Positions 25,383 to 33,125 of a stretch of DNA of 33,125 bases are shown one piece after another; position 1 is the stretch's first letter; each line of letters begins with the position of its first letter. Source of the stretch: Lachnospiraceae bacterium (GTDB lineage Bacteria; Bacillota; Clostridia; Lachnospirales; Lachnospiraceae); assembly GCA_015057445.1 (NCBI GenBank), contig SVEI01000004.1:70571-103695 (forward strand). The letters run 5' to 3'. Under the pieces are notes generated by a model. That model was not told where the DNA came from. It saw only the letters and a program-made list of their open reading frames with translations, and ran no database searches. A program made the translations under genes and the position numbers.

Positions 25383-26672
25383 ATGGTGATAATTAAAAAT
25401 GGAACGATTGTAGATCCTAAGAGTGGTACAATTCAATCTGGGGCTATAAGGATTGAAGGAAATCTGATTAGAAATATTTATTCAGCTGATTACGATTTGA
25501 GTGGATTTCAGGATGAAGAGATAATAGATGCTACTGGTAAGTACGTTATGCCTGGATTTATAGATCTTCATGTGCATCTTAGAGATCCTGGTCTTACTTA
25601 CAAGGAGGACATATCTACAGGTACTGCGGCTGCTGCGAAGGGTGGTGTCACAACTATCTGTGCCATGCCTAATACAAAGCCTGTTGTAGATACAGTAGAA
25701 ACTCTAAAATATGTTCATGATAAGGCAGCTAAAGAGGGAAAGGTACGTGTTAAGCAGCTTTCTGCATTTACCATAAATATGGATGGTAAAGAGCTGGTTG
25801 ATATGGAGGCCATGAATGAGGCTGGTGCGGTTGCATTTTCAGAGGATGGAAAGAGTGTAATGGATATTAACCTATACAGAGAAGCTATGAAGAAGGTGGC
25901 AACTATGGATGCCTTAGTTATGGCTCACTGTGAGGATAAGGACTTGGTAGGCAAGGGAGTGCTTAATGAAGGTGTTGCTTCAGAAAAGTATGGAGTTCCA
26001 GGAATACCTAATTCAGTTGAGGATGTTATAACTGCAAGAGATATGTTCCTAGCAGGAGAGTTAGGGGCCAGACTTCACATATGTCACTGTTCTACAAAGG
26101 GTACAGTGGAACTTATGAGAATGGCAAAGCGTATGGGCTTTAAGGTGACTGCTGAGGTATGTCCACATCATTTTACACTTACTGATGCAGATATAACTGA
26201 GGCTGACAGCAATTATAAGATGAATCCACCTCTTAGAACTGAGGAGGATGTAAAGGCTCTTATAGAGGGCCTTGTGGACGGAACTATGGATTGTATCTCT
26301 ACTGACCACGCGCCACATTCAAAGGAGGAAAAGTCAAAATTCTTTACAGAGGCGGCTTTCGGTATTACAGGCCTTGAGACATCAGCAGCACTTACCTACA
26401 CAGCACTTGTAGATACAGGTCTTATGGATATAGTTAAGATGGCAGAGAAGATGAGCTATAATCCGGCTAAGGTTTTAGAGATAGACGGAAAATTTGGACA
26501 TATCTCAGAGGGTGCTGTAGCAGATATAGCAATATTTGACCCAGAGGCAGAATGGGAAGTTAAGGAAGAAGAGTTTGCTTCTAAGGCTAGCAATACGCCT
26601 TATATAGGTAAGATGCTTAAGGGAAAAGTTACACATACAATTGTGGACGGAAAGCTTGTGTATGAGCTGTAA
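25383..26672 (+). CDS. pyrC: Dihydroorotase
   Basis: This 429-residue class I dihydroorotase closes N-carbamoyl-aspartate to dihydroorotate, the third step of pyrimidine synthesis. The zinc-binding DLHVHLRDPG has His63 and His65. Further markers are GGVTTICAMPNTKP, AHCED (zinc His), HICHCS and STDHAPHSKEEK with the catalytic aspartate. I chose the ATG at 25383, which has AAAGGAGGAG upstream; longer in-frame starts run back into the preceding gene. The gene is followed by 151 bp without a terminator and then pyrF. Confidence 0.96.
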   Translation: MVIIKNGTIVDPKSGTIQSGAIRIEGNLIRNIYSADYDLSGFQDEEIIDATGKYVMPGFIDLHVHLRDPGLTYKEDISTGTAAAAKGGVTTICAMPNTKPVVDTVETLKYVHDKAAKEGKVRVKQLSAFTINMDGKELVDMEAMNEAGAVAFSEDGKSVMDINLYREAMKKVATMDALVMAHCEDKDLVGKGVLNEGVASEKYGVPGIPNSVEDVITARDMFLAGELGARLHICHCSTKGTVELMRMAKRMGFKVTAEVCPHHFTLTDADITEADSNYKMNPPLRTEEDVKALIEGLVDGTMDCISTDHAPHSKEEKSKFFTEAAFGITGLETSAALTYTALVDTGLMDIVKMAEKMSYNPAKVLEIDGKFGHISEGAVADIAIFDPEAEWEVKEEEFASKASNTPYIGKMLKGKVTHTIVDGKLVYEL

Positions 26673-26823
26673 AAAGTGTAGGTTATAGATAAAATATGTA
26701 ATCATTTAACAGCAATTTCAGCACATATGCTATGTCGATGATTGTAGTTGTAAAGAGAAGTAAGTTAAGTGATAACTTATCAATGATATTTAATGTAAGA
26801 ACATAAAATGGAGGATTAAAGAT
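26673..26823 (+). other. Gap between pyrC and pyrF with a short inverted repeat
   Basis: This 151-bp AT-rich gap holds TAAGTTA (26761-26767) facing TAACTTA (26773-26779), and the smaller palindrome ACATA-TGC-TATGT (26723-26735). A poor promoter candidate is TTGTAA (26748-26753) with GATAAC 17 bp later. I saw no PyrR-type loop and no terminator-antiterminator pair. Confidence 0.35.
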
Positions 26824-27750
26824 ATGATTAACACGTTGATTAAGAAGATTCAGGAGACAAATGCACCAATAGTAGTAGGTTTAGACCCTATGATGAACTA
26901 CATTCCAAAGTATATTCAGGAGAAGGCATTTGCAGAGTACGGCGAGACACTTAAGGGTGCAGCAGAGGCAATCTGGGAGTACAACAAGGGAATTATCGAT
27001 GCTACTTACGACTTAATTCCAGCAGTAAAGCCACAGATAGCTATGTATGAGCAGTTCGGTATAGAGGGACTTATAGCATTTGAGAGAACTTGTGAGTATG
27101 CTAAGAGCAAGGGCTTGGTTGTAATCGGAGATATTAAGAGAGGTGACATTGGTTCAACTTCAACAGCATACGCAGTGGGACACTTAGGACAGGTTCAGGT
27201 TGGTTCTAAGAAGTACTCAGGCTTCAGCGAGGATTTCGTAACTGTTAATCCATATCTTGGTACTGATGGTGTTAAGCCATTCGTAGATGTATGTAAGGAA
27301 GAGGACAAGGGTATCTTCGTTCTTGTTAAGACTTCAAATCCTTCATCAGGAGAGTTTCAGGATCAGCTTGTAGACGGTAGACCTCTTTACGAGCTTGTAG
27401 CTGAGAAGGTAGTAGAGTGGGGAAATGAGTGCATGGGCGATAAGTACAGCAATGTAGGCTGTGTAGTAGGTGCTACATATCCAGAGATGGGTAAGGTGCT
27501 TCGTAAGCTTATGCCAAACACTTACATCCTTGTACCTGGCTATGGCGCACAGGGTGGTAAGGCTGAGGACTTAGTTCACTACTTCAACGAGGACGGACTT
27601 GGAGCAATCGTTAATTCATCAAGAGGCATCATCGCTGCATATAAGCAGGAGAAGTATGCTGAGTTTGGCGAGGAGAGATATGCTGAGGCTAGTCGTCAGG
27701 CTGTTATAGATATGATTGAAGACATAAATAGCGCGTTAGCAAATAAGTAA
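26824..27750 (+). CDS. pyrF: Orotidine 5'-phosphate decarboxylase (long form)
   Basis: This 308-residue enzyme makes UMP from orotidine monophosphate, the last step of the pathway. The catalytic D-x-K-x-x-D tetrad region is DIKRGD (Asp103, Lys105, Asp108). The VGLDP start (residues 18-22) and the phosphate loop VPGYGAQGG near residue 240 are present. It is the longer class 2 type rather than the 230-residue Bacillus form. A TGGAGGA site precedes the ATG. Codon use is unusually narrow: nearly all lysines are AAG, all glutamines CAG and most glutamates GAG, unlike addAB. It begins a tight block with pyrK (16 bp later) and pyrD. Confidence 0.96.
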   Translation: MINTLIKKIQETNAPIVVGLDPMMNYIPKYIQEKAFAEYGETLKGAAEAIWEYNKGIIDATYDLIPAVKPQIAMYEQFGIEGLIAFERTCEYAKSKGLVVIGDIKRGDIGSTSTAYAVGHLGQVQVGSKKYSGFSEDFVTVNPYLGTDGVKPFVDVCKEEDKGIFVLVKTSNPSSGEFQDQLVDGRPLYELVAEKVVEWGNECMGDKYSNVGCVVGATYPEMGKVLRKLMPNTYILVPGYGAQGGKAEDLVHYFNEDGLGAIVNSSRGIIAAYKQEKYAEFGEERYAEASRQAVIDMIEDINSALANK

Positions 27751-27766
27751 GAAACGAGGAACCACT

Positions 27767-28531
27767 ATGGGTAAGATAAAGATGACCGCCAACATAATCA
27801 GACAGGAGATGATTGGCACAGATATATTCTCTATGATTATTCAGGCAAAGGAAATTGCAGTACAGGCGCGTCCTGGACAGTTTGTAGATTTATATAGTGC
27901 AGATGGAAGCAAGCTTCTTCCTAGACCTATCAGCTTATGCGAGATAGATAGAGAGGCAGGAACACTTAGACTTGTATATAGAATTGCAGGAAAGGGTACA
28001 GCAGAATTCTCAAAGCTTACATCAGAGCACACAATTGATGTGTTAGGACCACTTGGTAATGGATTTAATCTAGAGGATGGAAAGGCTATTCTTATAGGTG
28101 GAGGTATCGGTATACCACCTATGCTTCAGCTTGCTAAGGAGCTTAAGTGCGAGAAGTCTATAGTACTTGGCTATAGAGATGAGGAATTCTTATCAGAGGA
28201 ATTTAAACCATATGGTGATGTGTATAAGTCGAGTGATAATGGTGCCATAGGTGTTAAGGGTACTGTTATGGATGCTATCAAGGAGTATGGTATAGAGGGT
28301 ACACACATTTACGCTTGCGGACCAACACCTATGCTTAGAGCTATTCAGCAGTATGCTTTAGAAAATGGTATCAGAGCTCAGCTTTCTCTTGAGGAGAGAA
28401 TGGCCTGTGGCGTTGGCGCATGTCTTGCGTGTGTATGTAAGTCTAAGGAGGTTGACCACCACTCAAATGTTAATAACAAGAGAGTATGTAAGGATGGTCC
28501 TGTATTTTACGCTGAGGAGGTGGAGCTATAA
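27767..28531 (+). CDS. pyrK: Dihydroorotate dehydrogenase electron-transfer subunit
   Basis: This 254-residue iron-sulfur flavoprotein passes electrons from PyrD to NAD+. The FAD-binding RPISLCEI is at 53-60 and the nucleotide-binding GGGIGIPP at 111-118. The [2Fe-2S] cluster ligands are Cys214, Cys219, Cys222 (ACGVGACLACVC) and Cys241. Length is normal. The stop overlaps the pyrD start by one base (TAATG), so the two subunits of the heterotetramer are made together. Confidence 0.95.
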   Translation: MGKIKMTANIIRQEMIGTDIFSMIIQAKEIAVQARPGQFVDLYSADGSKLLPRPISLCEIDREAGTLRLVYRIAGKGTAEFSKLTSEHTIDVLGPLGNGFNLEDGKAILIGGGIGIPPMLQLAKELKCEKSIVLGYRDEEFLSEEFKPYGDVYKSSDNGAIGVKGTVMDAIKEYGIEGTHIYACGPTPMLRAIQQYALENGIRAQLSLEERMACGVGACLACVCKSKEVDHHSNVNNKRVCKDGPVFYAEEVEL

Positions 28532-29433
28532 TGAATACTAAGGTAAATATTGCTGGAGTAGAATTAAAGAATCCTATAACTGTAGCTTCAGGAACCTTCG
28601 GCTCAGGTATGGAGTATGATGAATTTGTAGACCTTAACCTTCTTGGTGCAGTTACTACTAAGGGTGTGGCTAATATTCCTTGGCCAGGTAACCCAACTCC
28701 ACGTATTGCAGAAACCTACGGTGGAATGATGAATGCCATTGGGCTTCAGAATCCTGGCATCGATACATTTATAGAGAGAGACATACCATTTCTTAAGACT
28801 AAGGATACTAAGATTATTGTAAATGTATGTGGTAAGAGTACTGAAGACTATTTAGAGGTAGTTGAGCGACTTGCAGATACTGACATAGACCTTATGGAGA
28901 TTAATGTTTCCTGTCCTAATGTTAAGGAGGGTGGTATCGCTTTTGGTCAGGATCCTAAGGCGCTTTATGATATTACTAAGGCTATTAAGGCTAAGGCAAA
29001 GCAACCTATTATCATGAAGCTTAGTCCAAATGTTACTGATATTACTGAAATGGCTAAGGCGGCAGAGGCAGCGGGAACAGATGCACTCTCACTTATTAAT
29101 ACCCTTACAGGTATGAAGATAGATGTTAACAGAAGAACCTTTGCAGTGGCTAACAAGACAGCAGGAGTTTCAGGACCTGCCATTAAGCCTATAGCAGTTC
29201 GTATGGTATACCAGGTTGCAAATGCAGTTAAGCTTCCTATCATCGGTATGGGTGGTGTTATGACTGCTGAGGATGCGTTAGAGTTTATTATGGCTGGAGC
29301 ATCAGCTGTAGCAGTTGGTACAGCTAACTTCCACAACCCTTATGCAACAGTGGAGATAATTAAGGGTATTGAGGAATACATGAAGAAGAATAATGTAAAT
29401 GATATTAATGAATTAATCGGATGTGTTAAGTGA
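28531..29433 (+). CDS. pyrD: Dihydroorotate dehydrogenase, class 1B catalytic subunit
   Basis: This 300-residue FMN barrel enzyme oxidises dihydroorotate to orotate. The active-site cysteine is Cys128 in NVSCPNV, as in Lactococcus PyrDB, and ASGTFGSG (19-26) and GMGGVMTAEDALEFI mark the FMN site. Presence of pyrK confirms the NAD-dependent class 1B. Its TGA shares a base with the ATG of the following membrane protein gene. Confidence 0.96.
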   Translation: MNTKVNIAGVELKNPITVASGTFGSGMEYDEFVDLNLLGAVTTKGVANIPWPGNPTPRIAETYGGMMNAIGLQNPGIDTFIERDIPFLKTKDTKIIVNVCGKSTEDYLEVVERLADTDIDLMEINVSCPNVKEGGIAFGQDPKALYDITKAIKAKAKQPIIMKLSPNVTDITEMAKAAEAAGTDALSLINTLTGMKIDVNRRTFAVANKTAGVSGPAIKPIAVRMVYQVANAVKLPIIGMGGVMTAEDALEFIMAGASAVAVGTANFHNPYATVEIIKGIEEYMKKNNVNDINELIGCVK

Positions 29434-29762
29434 TGGGACGTAGAAGGCGTAGAAGAAGAAAATATAGTTATACAGATGGTGCTGTAGCCTCGGACACCGT
29501 TATAGCATTTGTGATTGCAGGGCTATGCCTTGGTGTTGAGGTAGTTGGTTATATAGCTTCTATAATAACCAGAGGAAATGTACCAGATATATTTGGAACA
29601 TTATATTTGTGTGCAGTAATTCTTTCGGCAACAGGTATGCTTTTCGGAATATTTGGACATAGGGCACAAGAAGGTGGTGTTTCTGCTAAAAGAATGTCCA
29701 TAATCCTTAATCTTGTTGGATTTGTTGTTCCAATTGCAACCTATATATCAGGATTGATATAG
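29433..29762 (+). CDS. Small membrane protein with seven-arginine N-terminus
   Basis: I chose the ATG at 29433 overlapping the pyrD stop (TGATG); a GTG one codon earlier is possible. The 109-residue protein begins MGRRRRRRRKYSYTDG and then has three hydrophobic helices (about residues 20-45, 58-78 and 90-108). The arginine block fits the positive-inside rule and places the N-terminus in the cytoplasm. No enzyme motif is seen. Similar small membrane proteins of unknown function occur in Lachnospiraceae. Coupling to pyrD suggests co-expression, not necessarily a pyrimidine role. A hairpin follows. Confidence 0.75.
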   Translation: MGRRRRRRRKYSYTDGAVASDTVIAFVIAGLCLGVEVVGYIASIITRGNVPDIFGTLYLCAVILSATGMLFGIFGHRAQEGGVSAKRMSIILNLVGFVVPIATYISGLI

Positions 29763-29782
29763 CAATTTAGATTAAATAACAC

Positions 29783-29829
29783 AATGCTTATTCTAGTCAT
29801 TTGGATAGTGGCTAGAATAAGTATTTTAT
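29783..29829 (+). terminator. Terminator of the pyrFKD block
   Basis: Arms 29783-29799 and 29809-29825 pair over 17 positions (AATGCTTATTCTAG... with two G-T pairs) around a nine-base loop. The T-tract (ATTTTAT) is short. It lies 21 bp after the last gene of the block. Confidence 0.65.
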
Positions 29830-29859
29830 AAGGTAAAGTTTGTAGGAGTATATATTAAA

Positions 29860-30450
29860 TTGGAAGACAGATTAAGAAAACAGATGAATTTTATACTTGA
29901 GGTGGATAAGCTTAAGAAGATAGGAAGGCAGACATATCTGTCAGATGCTTCTCGCAAGGAAAATGATGCGGAGCATAGCTGGCACTTAGCCCTTATGACC
30001 CTGCTGCTTAGTGAGCATGCCAATACTGAGATTGACGTTCAGAAGGTTATAACTATGGTGCTTATCCATGATATCGTGGAGATTGATGCAGGGGATACCT
30101 ATGCCTATGATGAGACGGCCAAGCTAAGTCAGAGAGAGCGAGAGGAAAAGGCTGCAGACAGAATATTTAACTTATTGCCACAGGATCAGGCTCAGAAGTT
30201 TAGAGCTATCTGGGAGGAGTTCGAGGAGAGGAAAACTCCAGAAGCCTTATTCGCAAGAACCTTAGATAATGCTCAGCCTATGATGTTAAATGATGCCACC
30301 GATGGTAAGGCATGGAGAGAGCATCAGGTTAAGAAAAGTCAGGTAATGGGTAGAAATAAGGATACTCATAAGGGCTCAGAGAAAATCTGGGAATATTTAG
30401 AGAGTATGGTTAATGACAACGTAAAAAAAGGGAATATAATAGATGAGTAA
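29860..30450 (+). CDS. HD-domain hydrolase, 5'-deoxynucleotidase-like
   Basis: This 196-residue HD-superfamily protein resembles YfbR/HDDC2. Likely metal ligands are His39 (DAEHSWH), His70-Asp71 (LIHDIVEIDAGD) and a late aspartate in ARTLDNAQP. YfbR relatives release deoxynucleosides from deoxynucleotides, so a nucleotide-pool role beside the pyrimidine genes is plausible but not shown. The start is a TTG at 29860 with TAGGAG 11-12 bases upstream, which keeps the family's LEDRLRKQMNFILEVDKLK beginning; an ATT two codons earlier or the ATG at 29884 are alternatives. Confidence 0.8.
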   Translation: MEDRLRKQMNFILEVDKLKKIGRQTYLSDASRKENDAEHSWHLALMTLLLSEHANTEIDVQKVITMVLIHDIVEIDAGDTYAYDETAKLSQREREEKAADRIFNLLPQDQAQKFRAIWEEFEERKTPEALFARTLDNAQPMMLNDATDGKAWREHQVKKSQVMGRNKDTHKGSEKIWEYLESMVNDNVKKGNIIDE

Positions 30451-30599
30451 TCTTTGAAATATAGTTGACATAATGTCAGGAGCACAGTTGTGGATATTTT
30501 CCATAATATGCAGTATGTTAAAGTTGAAGCTATAATACAATACTAGTGCAGACTTTGAACAAAGTTTAGAAAAACATAACATGGTATATGGAGGCATAA
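30451..30599 (+). other. 149-bp gap with two perfect palindromes before the peptidase
   Basis: The gap contains TGACA-TAA-TGTCA (30466-30478), which overlaps a perfect TTGACA (30465-30470), and ACTTTG-AA-CAAAGT (30552-30565). A TATAAT is at 30531-30536 but has no good -35 partner. The palindromes could be operators or weak hairpins; neither has a T-tract. Confidence 0.35.
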
Positions 30600-32690
30600 A
30601 TGAATAGTTTAGAAGAAATATATGAGAGATTAGAGCTTGCCATAGAGCGAGTTAGTGATATAAGAGAAGAGATGAATGATTTAAGTGACGAAGTAATCCC
30701 CGCATCAGTTAGGGATTACTTTGTTTGTCTTTCGGACTTTATAGGTAGTTGCTATGATGTGCTTACTGTGGAAGATAATTCTGTATATGAGAGCTTAGAG
30801 CTTTCAGAACTTCAGAAAATCAATCATAGATTGTACCAGGATATACTTCCTGAAAACTATGAGGAAAGCTTTGCAAATCCTGACTATGCTGTAAAGGTTT
30901 TAGGTAAGGAGTATGGTAAGCTATTTAGCTTTTTATATTCAGAGACAAGAACTCTAATAGCATACGCATATGAGAAGAGAACCTTGGAATTTACTGCAAC
31001 AGTGGAGCTATTTTTAGAGGTGTATAGTATGTTTACGGGCTGTGAGGGAGAATTGCCACAGCCAAAGTATATTAAGGAAGCAATCTATTACCATATGTTT
31101 GACTATGCAGATGTTTTGGTGGCTGACAGGGTAAGAGAAACATTGGATCCTTCATATACATTTGCCACAGATATAGTTATGAAAAGTGACCTGTCAGATG
31201 TTAGATACCTGTACAAGTATGGAGAGTACATCGGGGACAATGAGCTTAAGACAGCAGAGTTCTTAAATAAGCTTCCTGAGGAAGATATAAAGGCCATGGC
31301 TAAGACTTATGTGGATGGATTTGTTAAGGGCTTTGAGACCATGAGAATAGATTTAAAACCCAAGAAATCGGTTAACATAAGATATTCTATCGGTCAGGAA
31401 AGAATGGTTAGAGAAGCCATTAAGCTTTTTGAGGAGCAGGGATTAAAGCCTATTATATTTAGATATGCTGTGTCCCGCTGTAACAGAAAGCTTACTGTAA
31501 GAACTGGATACATGGGAACACCTGCTAACAAGCAGTATGAGTACGACCATAGAATGGACGAGGCTATATTCTATAACAAGGCTTATGTAGAGAGAAAGCT
31601 TGCAGTTATAGAGGATACCTACGAAAAATACAAGGATATGGCAGCAGTTTACGCAGGGCCTGCGGTTATAGAAACCTTCGGCGAGCTACCATTTAAGCCA
31701 GAGATAAAGGAAAATGTTATTAAGTTATCTAAGAAGCAGCAGGAGATGAGTGTTTCTTACGCTGGCAGAAATGCAGCTATAACCAACAAGTACATCCCAA
31801 GAGATAAGTATAGCTTTACAATCATAGCCTACCCAATTCCTGAGATTGGTGAGGACTTTGAGGAAATATTTGCGGAGATAGTAAAGGTCAACACCTTGGA
31901 TAATGAGCTGTACAAGAATATCCAGCAGTCTATAATCGATGAGCTTGATAAGGCTGAATATGTTCACGTCTTAGGCAGGGAAGATAACAAGACAGACATT
32001 AAGGTTATGCTTCATAAGCTGGGTAACCCTGAGAAGGAAACCAACTTTGAGAACTGCTTAGCAGATGTAAATATTCCTGTAGGAGAGGTATTTACATCAC
32101 CTGTTCTAACTGGTACTAATGGCGTGTTAAATGTAAGCCAGGTATACCTTAACGAGCTTAAGTATGTAAATCTTAATATAGAATTTAAGGATGGTAAGAT
32201 AGCAGATTACACCTGTGATAACTTCGATTCTGAGGAGGAGAACAAGAAGTTTATCAAGGAAAACCTTATGTTTAACCACGACACACTTCCTATAGGAGAA
32301 TTCGCCATAGGAACCAACACTACAGCCTATGTGATGGCTAAGAAGCGTGACATCGTCTACAAGCTTCCTATCCTTATAGTGGAGAAGATGGGACCACATT
32401 TTGCAGTGGGCGATACCTGCTACAGCTACAGCGAGGAGGCAGTGCTATATAACCCTGATGGCAAGGAGATAATCGCTAAGGAAAATGAGTGCTCATTGCT
32501 TAGAAAGTCTAAGGACGAGAAGGAGCAGGAGAAGGCTTATTATAATTGTCATACTGATATAACTATCCCTTATGAGGAGATTGGAGCAATTTACAGTGTG
32601 CATCCAGATGGAGCGAGAGTTGCTATTATTAAGGACGGTAGGTTTGTGTTAGAGGGAACAGAGGAGCTTAATAGAGCCTTTGAGGAGTAG
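30600..32690 (+). CDS. M29-family aminopeptidase with long N-terminal extension
   Basis: The C-terminal part matches M29 metallo-aminopeptidases (AmpS/AmpT/PepS). The five metal ligands known in that family (Glu253, Glu319, His348, His381, Asp383) have counterparts with similar spacing: Glu496 (PVGEVFTSP), Glu567 (IGEFAIGTN), His600 (HFAVGD), His651 and Asp653 (HTD). At 696 residues it is about 250-290 longer than standard M29 enzymes; the extra part is a helical N-terminal domain with no motif I recognise. It has no signal peptide, so it acts in the cytoplasm on peptides. A TGGAGG site precedes the ATG. The next gene begins 22 bp after its stop. Confidence 0.85.
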   Translation: MNSLEEIYERLELAIERVSDIREEMNDLSDEVIPASVRDYFVCLSDFIGSCYDVLTVEDNSVYESLELSELQKINHRLYQDILPENYEESFANPDYAVKVLGKEYGKLFSFLYSETRTLIAYAYEKRTLEFTATVELFLEVYSMFTGCEGELPQPKYIKEAIYYHMFDYADVLVADRVRETLDPSYTFATDIVMKSDLSDVRYLYKYGEYIGDNELKTAEFLNKLPEEDIKAMAKTYVDGFVKGFETMRIDLKPKKSVNIRYSIGQERMVREAIKLFEEQGLKPIIFRYAVSRCNRKLTVRTGYMGTPANKQYEYDHRMDEAIFYNKAYVERKLAVIEDTYEKYKDMAAVYAGPAVIETFGELPFKPEIKENVIKLSKKQQEMSVSYAGRNAAITNKYIPRDKYSFTIIAYPIPEIGEDFEEIFAEIVKVNTLDNELYKNIQQSIIDELDKAEYVHVLGREDNKTDIKVMLHKLGNPEKETNFENCLADVNIPVGEVFTSPVLTGTNGVLNVSQVYLNELKYVNLNIEFKDGKIADYTCDNFDSEEENKKFIKENLMFNHDTLPIGEFAIGTNTTAYVMAKKRDIVYKLPILIVEKMGPHFAVGDTCYSYSEEAVLYNPDGKEIIAKENECSLLRKSKDEKEQEKAYYNCHTDITIPYEEIGAIYSVHPDGARVAIIKDGRFVLEGTEELNRAFEE

Positions 32691-32712
32691 GTGAAAATAT
32701 AAAGGTGATTAT

Positions 32713-32922
32713 ATGAATGCAGAAGAAATAATGATAGAGGCTGATAAGCTACTGCAAAAATGGGAATTGTATTCCCTTAATAACAGGTCTTATATCGAAG
32801 ATATATTTAACGGTAAGAACAGATATGACATGATGCTTAATGTAGATGTGCTTCAAAAACAGGCAAAAATTTATATGTTGAAGGAGGGAAAAGTATATGA
32901 AGTATTATTTGGTGGATTATGA
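32713..32922 (+). CDS. Small unknown protein, 69 residues
   Basis: The frame has an AGGTGA site before its ATG and overlaps the following PIN-like gene by 26 bp. The product (MNAEEIMIEADKLLQKWELY...) is mixed-charge, apparently helical at the start with a short strand-like end (YMLKEGKVYEVLFG). It has no membrane helix or cysteines. I do not recognise a family. The overlap and its own ribosome site make it likely to be real, and its position suggests it is made together with the PIN-like protein. Confidence 0.6.
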   Translation: MNAEEIMIEADKLLQKWELYSLNNRSYIEDIFNGKNRYDMMLNVDVLQKQAKIYMLKEGKVYEVLFGGL

Positions 32923-33125
32923 AAATGTAAAAACAGATGGATTAAAGGATTTAACAGGAGTAAAGGCTGATGATGCAGTAATTTTGTTTTATTCTGATCA
33001 ATGTAAGAATATCACTCTTGATATTATGGATAGAATGGTGCAAAGAAATATTAAGTTTAGCTTTTGCAAGGTTACTACAGGTGTAAAAAATGCCCTTGAC
33101 TTTCAACTATCATCTCATCTTGGGT
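32897..33125 (+). CDS. PIN-like domain protein, N-terminal part (cut by window edge)
   Basis: The ATG at 32897 follows AAGGAGGG and opens a frame that runs to the window end (76 codons). It begins MKYYLVDYENV, a start typical of PIN/NYN-like nuclease domains with Asp7 as the first metal-binding acid. It continues with AVILFYSDQC and ends with KNALDFQLSSHLG, whose aspartate would be the next conserved acid. Such proteins are predicted ribonucleases; some belong to toxin-antitoxin or defence settings, others are housekeeping. The rest of the gene is outside the window, so catalytic completeness cannot be judged. Confidence 0.75.
   Translation, partial: MKYYLVDYENVKTDGLKDLTGVKADDAVILFYSDQCKNITLDIMDRMVQRNIKFSFCKVTTGVKNALDFQLSSHLG

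Noticed and set aside
26673-26823. PyrR-type attenuator before pyrF
   Set aside because: No PyrR-binding loop sequence, antiterminator pair or T-tract terminator could be found; only short A/T-rich palindromes are present.
28965-29336. 123-codon open frame on the minus strand inside pyrD
   Set aside because: It lies wholly opposite a well-supported gene, has no ribosome site, and is a by-product of the pyrD codon pattern. The same holds for antisense frames opposite addB, addA, the ABC-F gene and the PBP gene.

Overview
The window is AT-rich and densely coded. Its gene content points to an endospore-forming member of the Clostridia, most like a Lachnospiraceae. The evidence is the SpoIIAA/SpoIIAB/sigma-F module, a five-gene spoVA operon, AddAB in place of RecBCD, class 1B PyrD with PyrK, a long-form PyrF of about 308 residues, and an HD-GYP fragment. 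The family placement is inferred from protein resemblance, not from a marker tree. No rRNA, tRNA, CRISPR array, insertion sequence, integrase or phage gene was seen. No gene-free stretch exceeds 300 bp; the longest is 24620-24841 (222 bp, divergent promoters).

Layout. Positions 1-321 are the end of an HD-GYP gene. Positions 357-7419 hold addB-addA (recombinational repair), closed by a hairpin whose loop carries the addA stop codon. Positions 7448-10832 form a likely transcription unit: queF (queuosine precursor), folC (folate polyglutamylation), a 59-residue unknown protein and a zinc-ribbon/TPR membrane protein. Positions 10876-12388 are spoIIAA-spoIIAB-sigF. Positions 12389-12516 hold four copies of a 15-bp motif just ahead of a TetR regulator, which leads an overlapping three-gene operon (TetR, flavodoxin-like protein, PLC-like hydrolase) ending at 14557.

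On the minus strand, 14636-16716 encodes a FIST sensor protein followed by a soluble MCP-type signalling protein. The plus strand then carries an ABC-F ATPase and a class A penicillin-binding protein with an unusual C-terminal extension. Convergent to it is the spoVA operon (AA-AB-AC-AD-AE, minus strand, 24619 to 21650), with a plausible sigma-G promoter. Divergent from spoVA come a chorismate-mutase-like protein and pyrC, then pyrF-pyrK-pyrD and a poly-Arg membrane protein (pyrimidine synthesis). The right end has an HD-domain hydrolase, an M29 aminopeptidase with a long N-terminal extension, a 69-residue unknown protein and the start of a PIN-like protein cut by the window edge.

How the parts connect: sigma-F and its regulators start the forespore programme, and spoVA (usually made later, under sigma-G) imports dipicolinate into the spore. 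The pyrimidine genes form a normal biosynthetic block. Most of the window is ordinary core genome. The least explained parts are the four-motif TetR operon, the split FIST/MCP signalling pair, the chorismate mutase lookalike lacking one catalytic acid, and the small-protein/PIN pair at the right edge.
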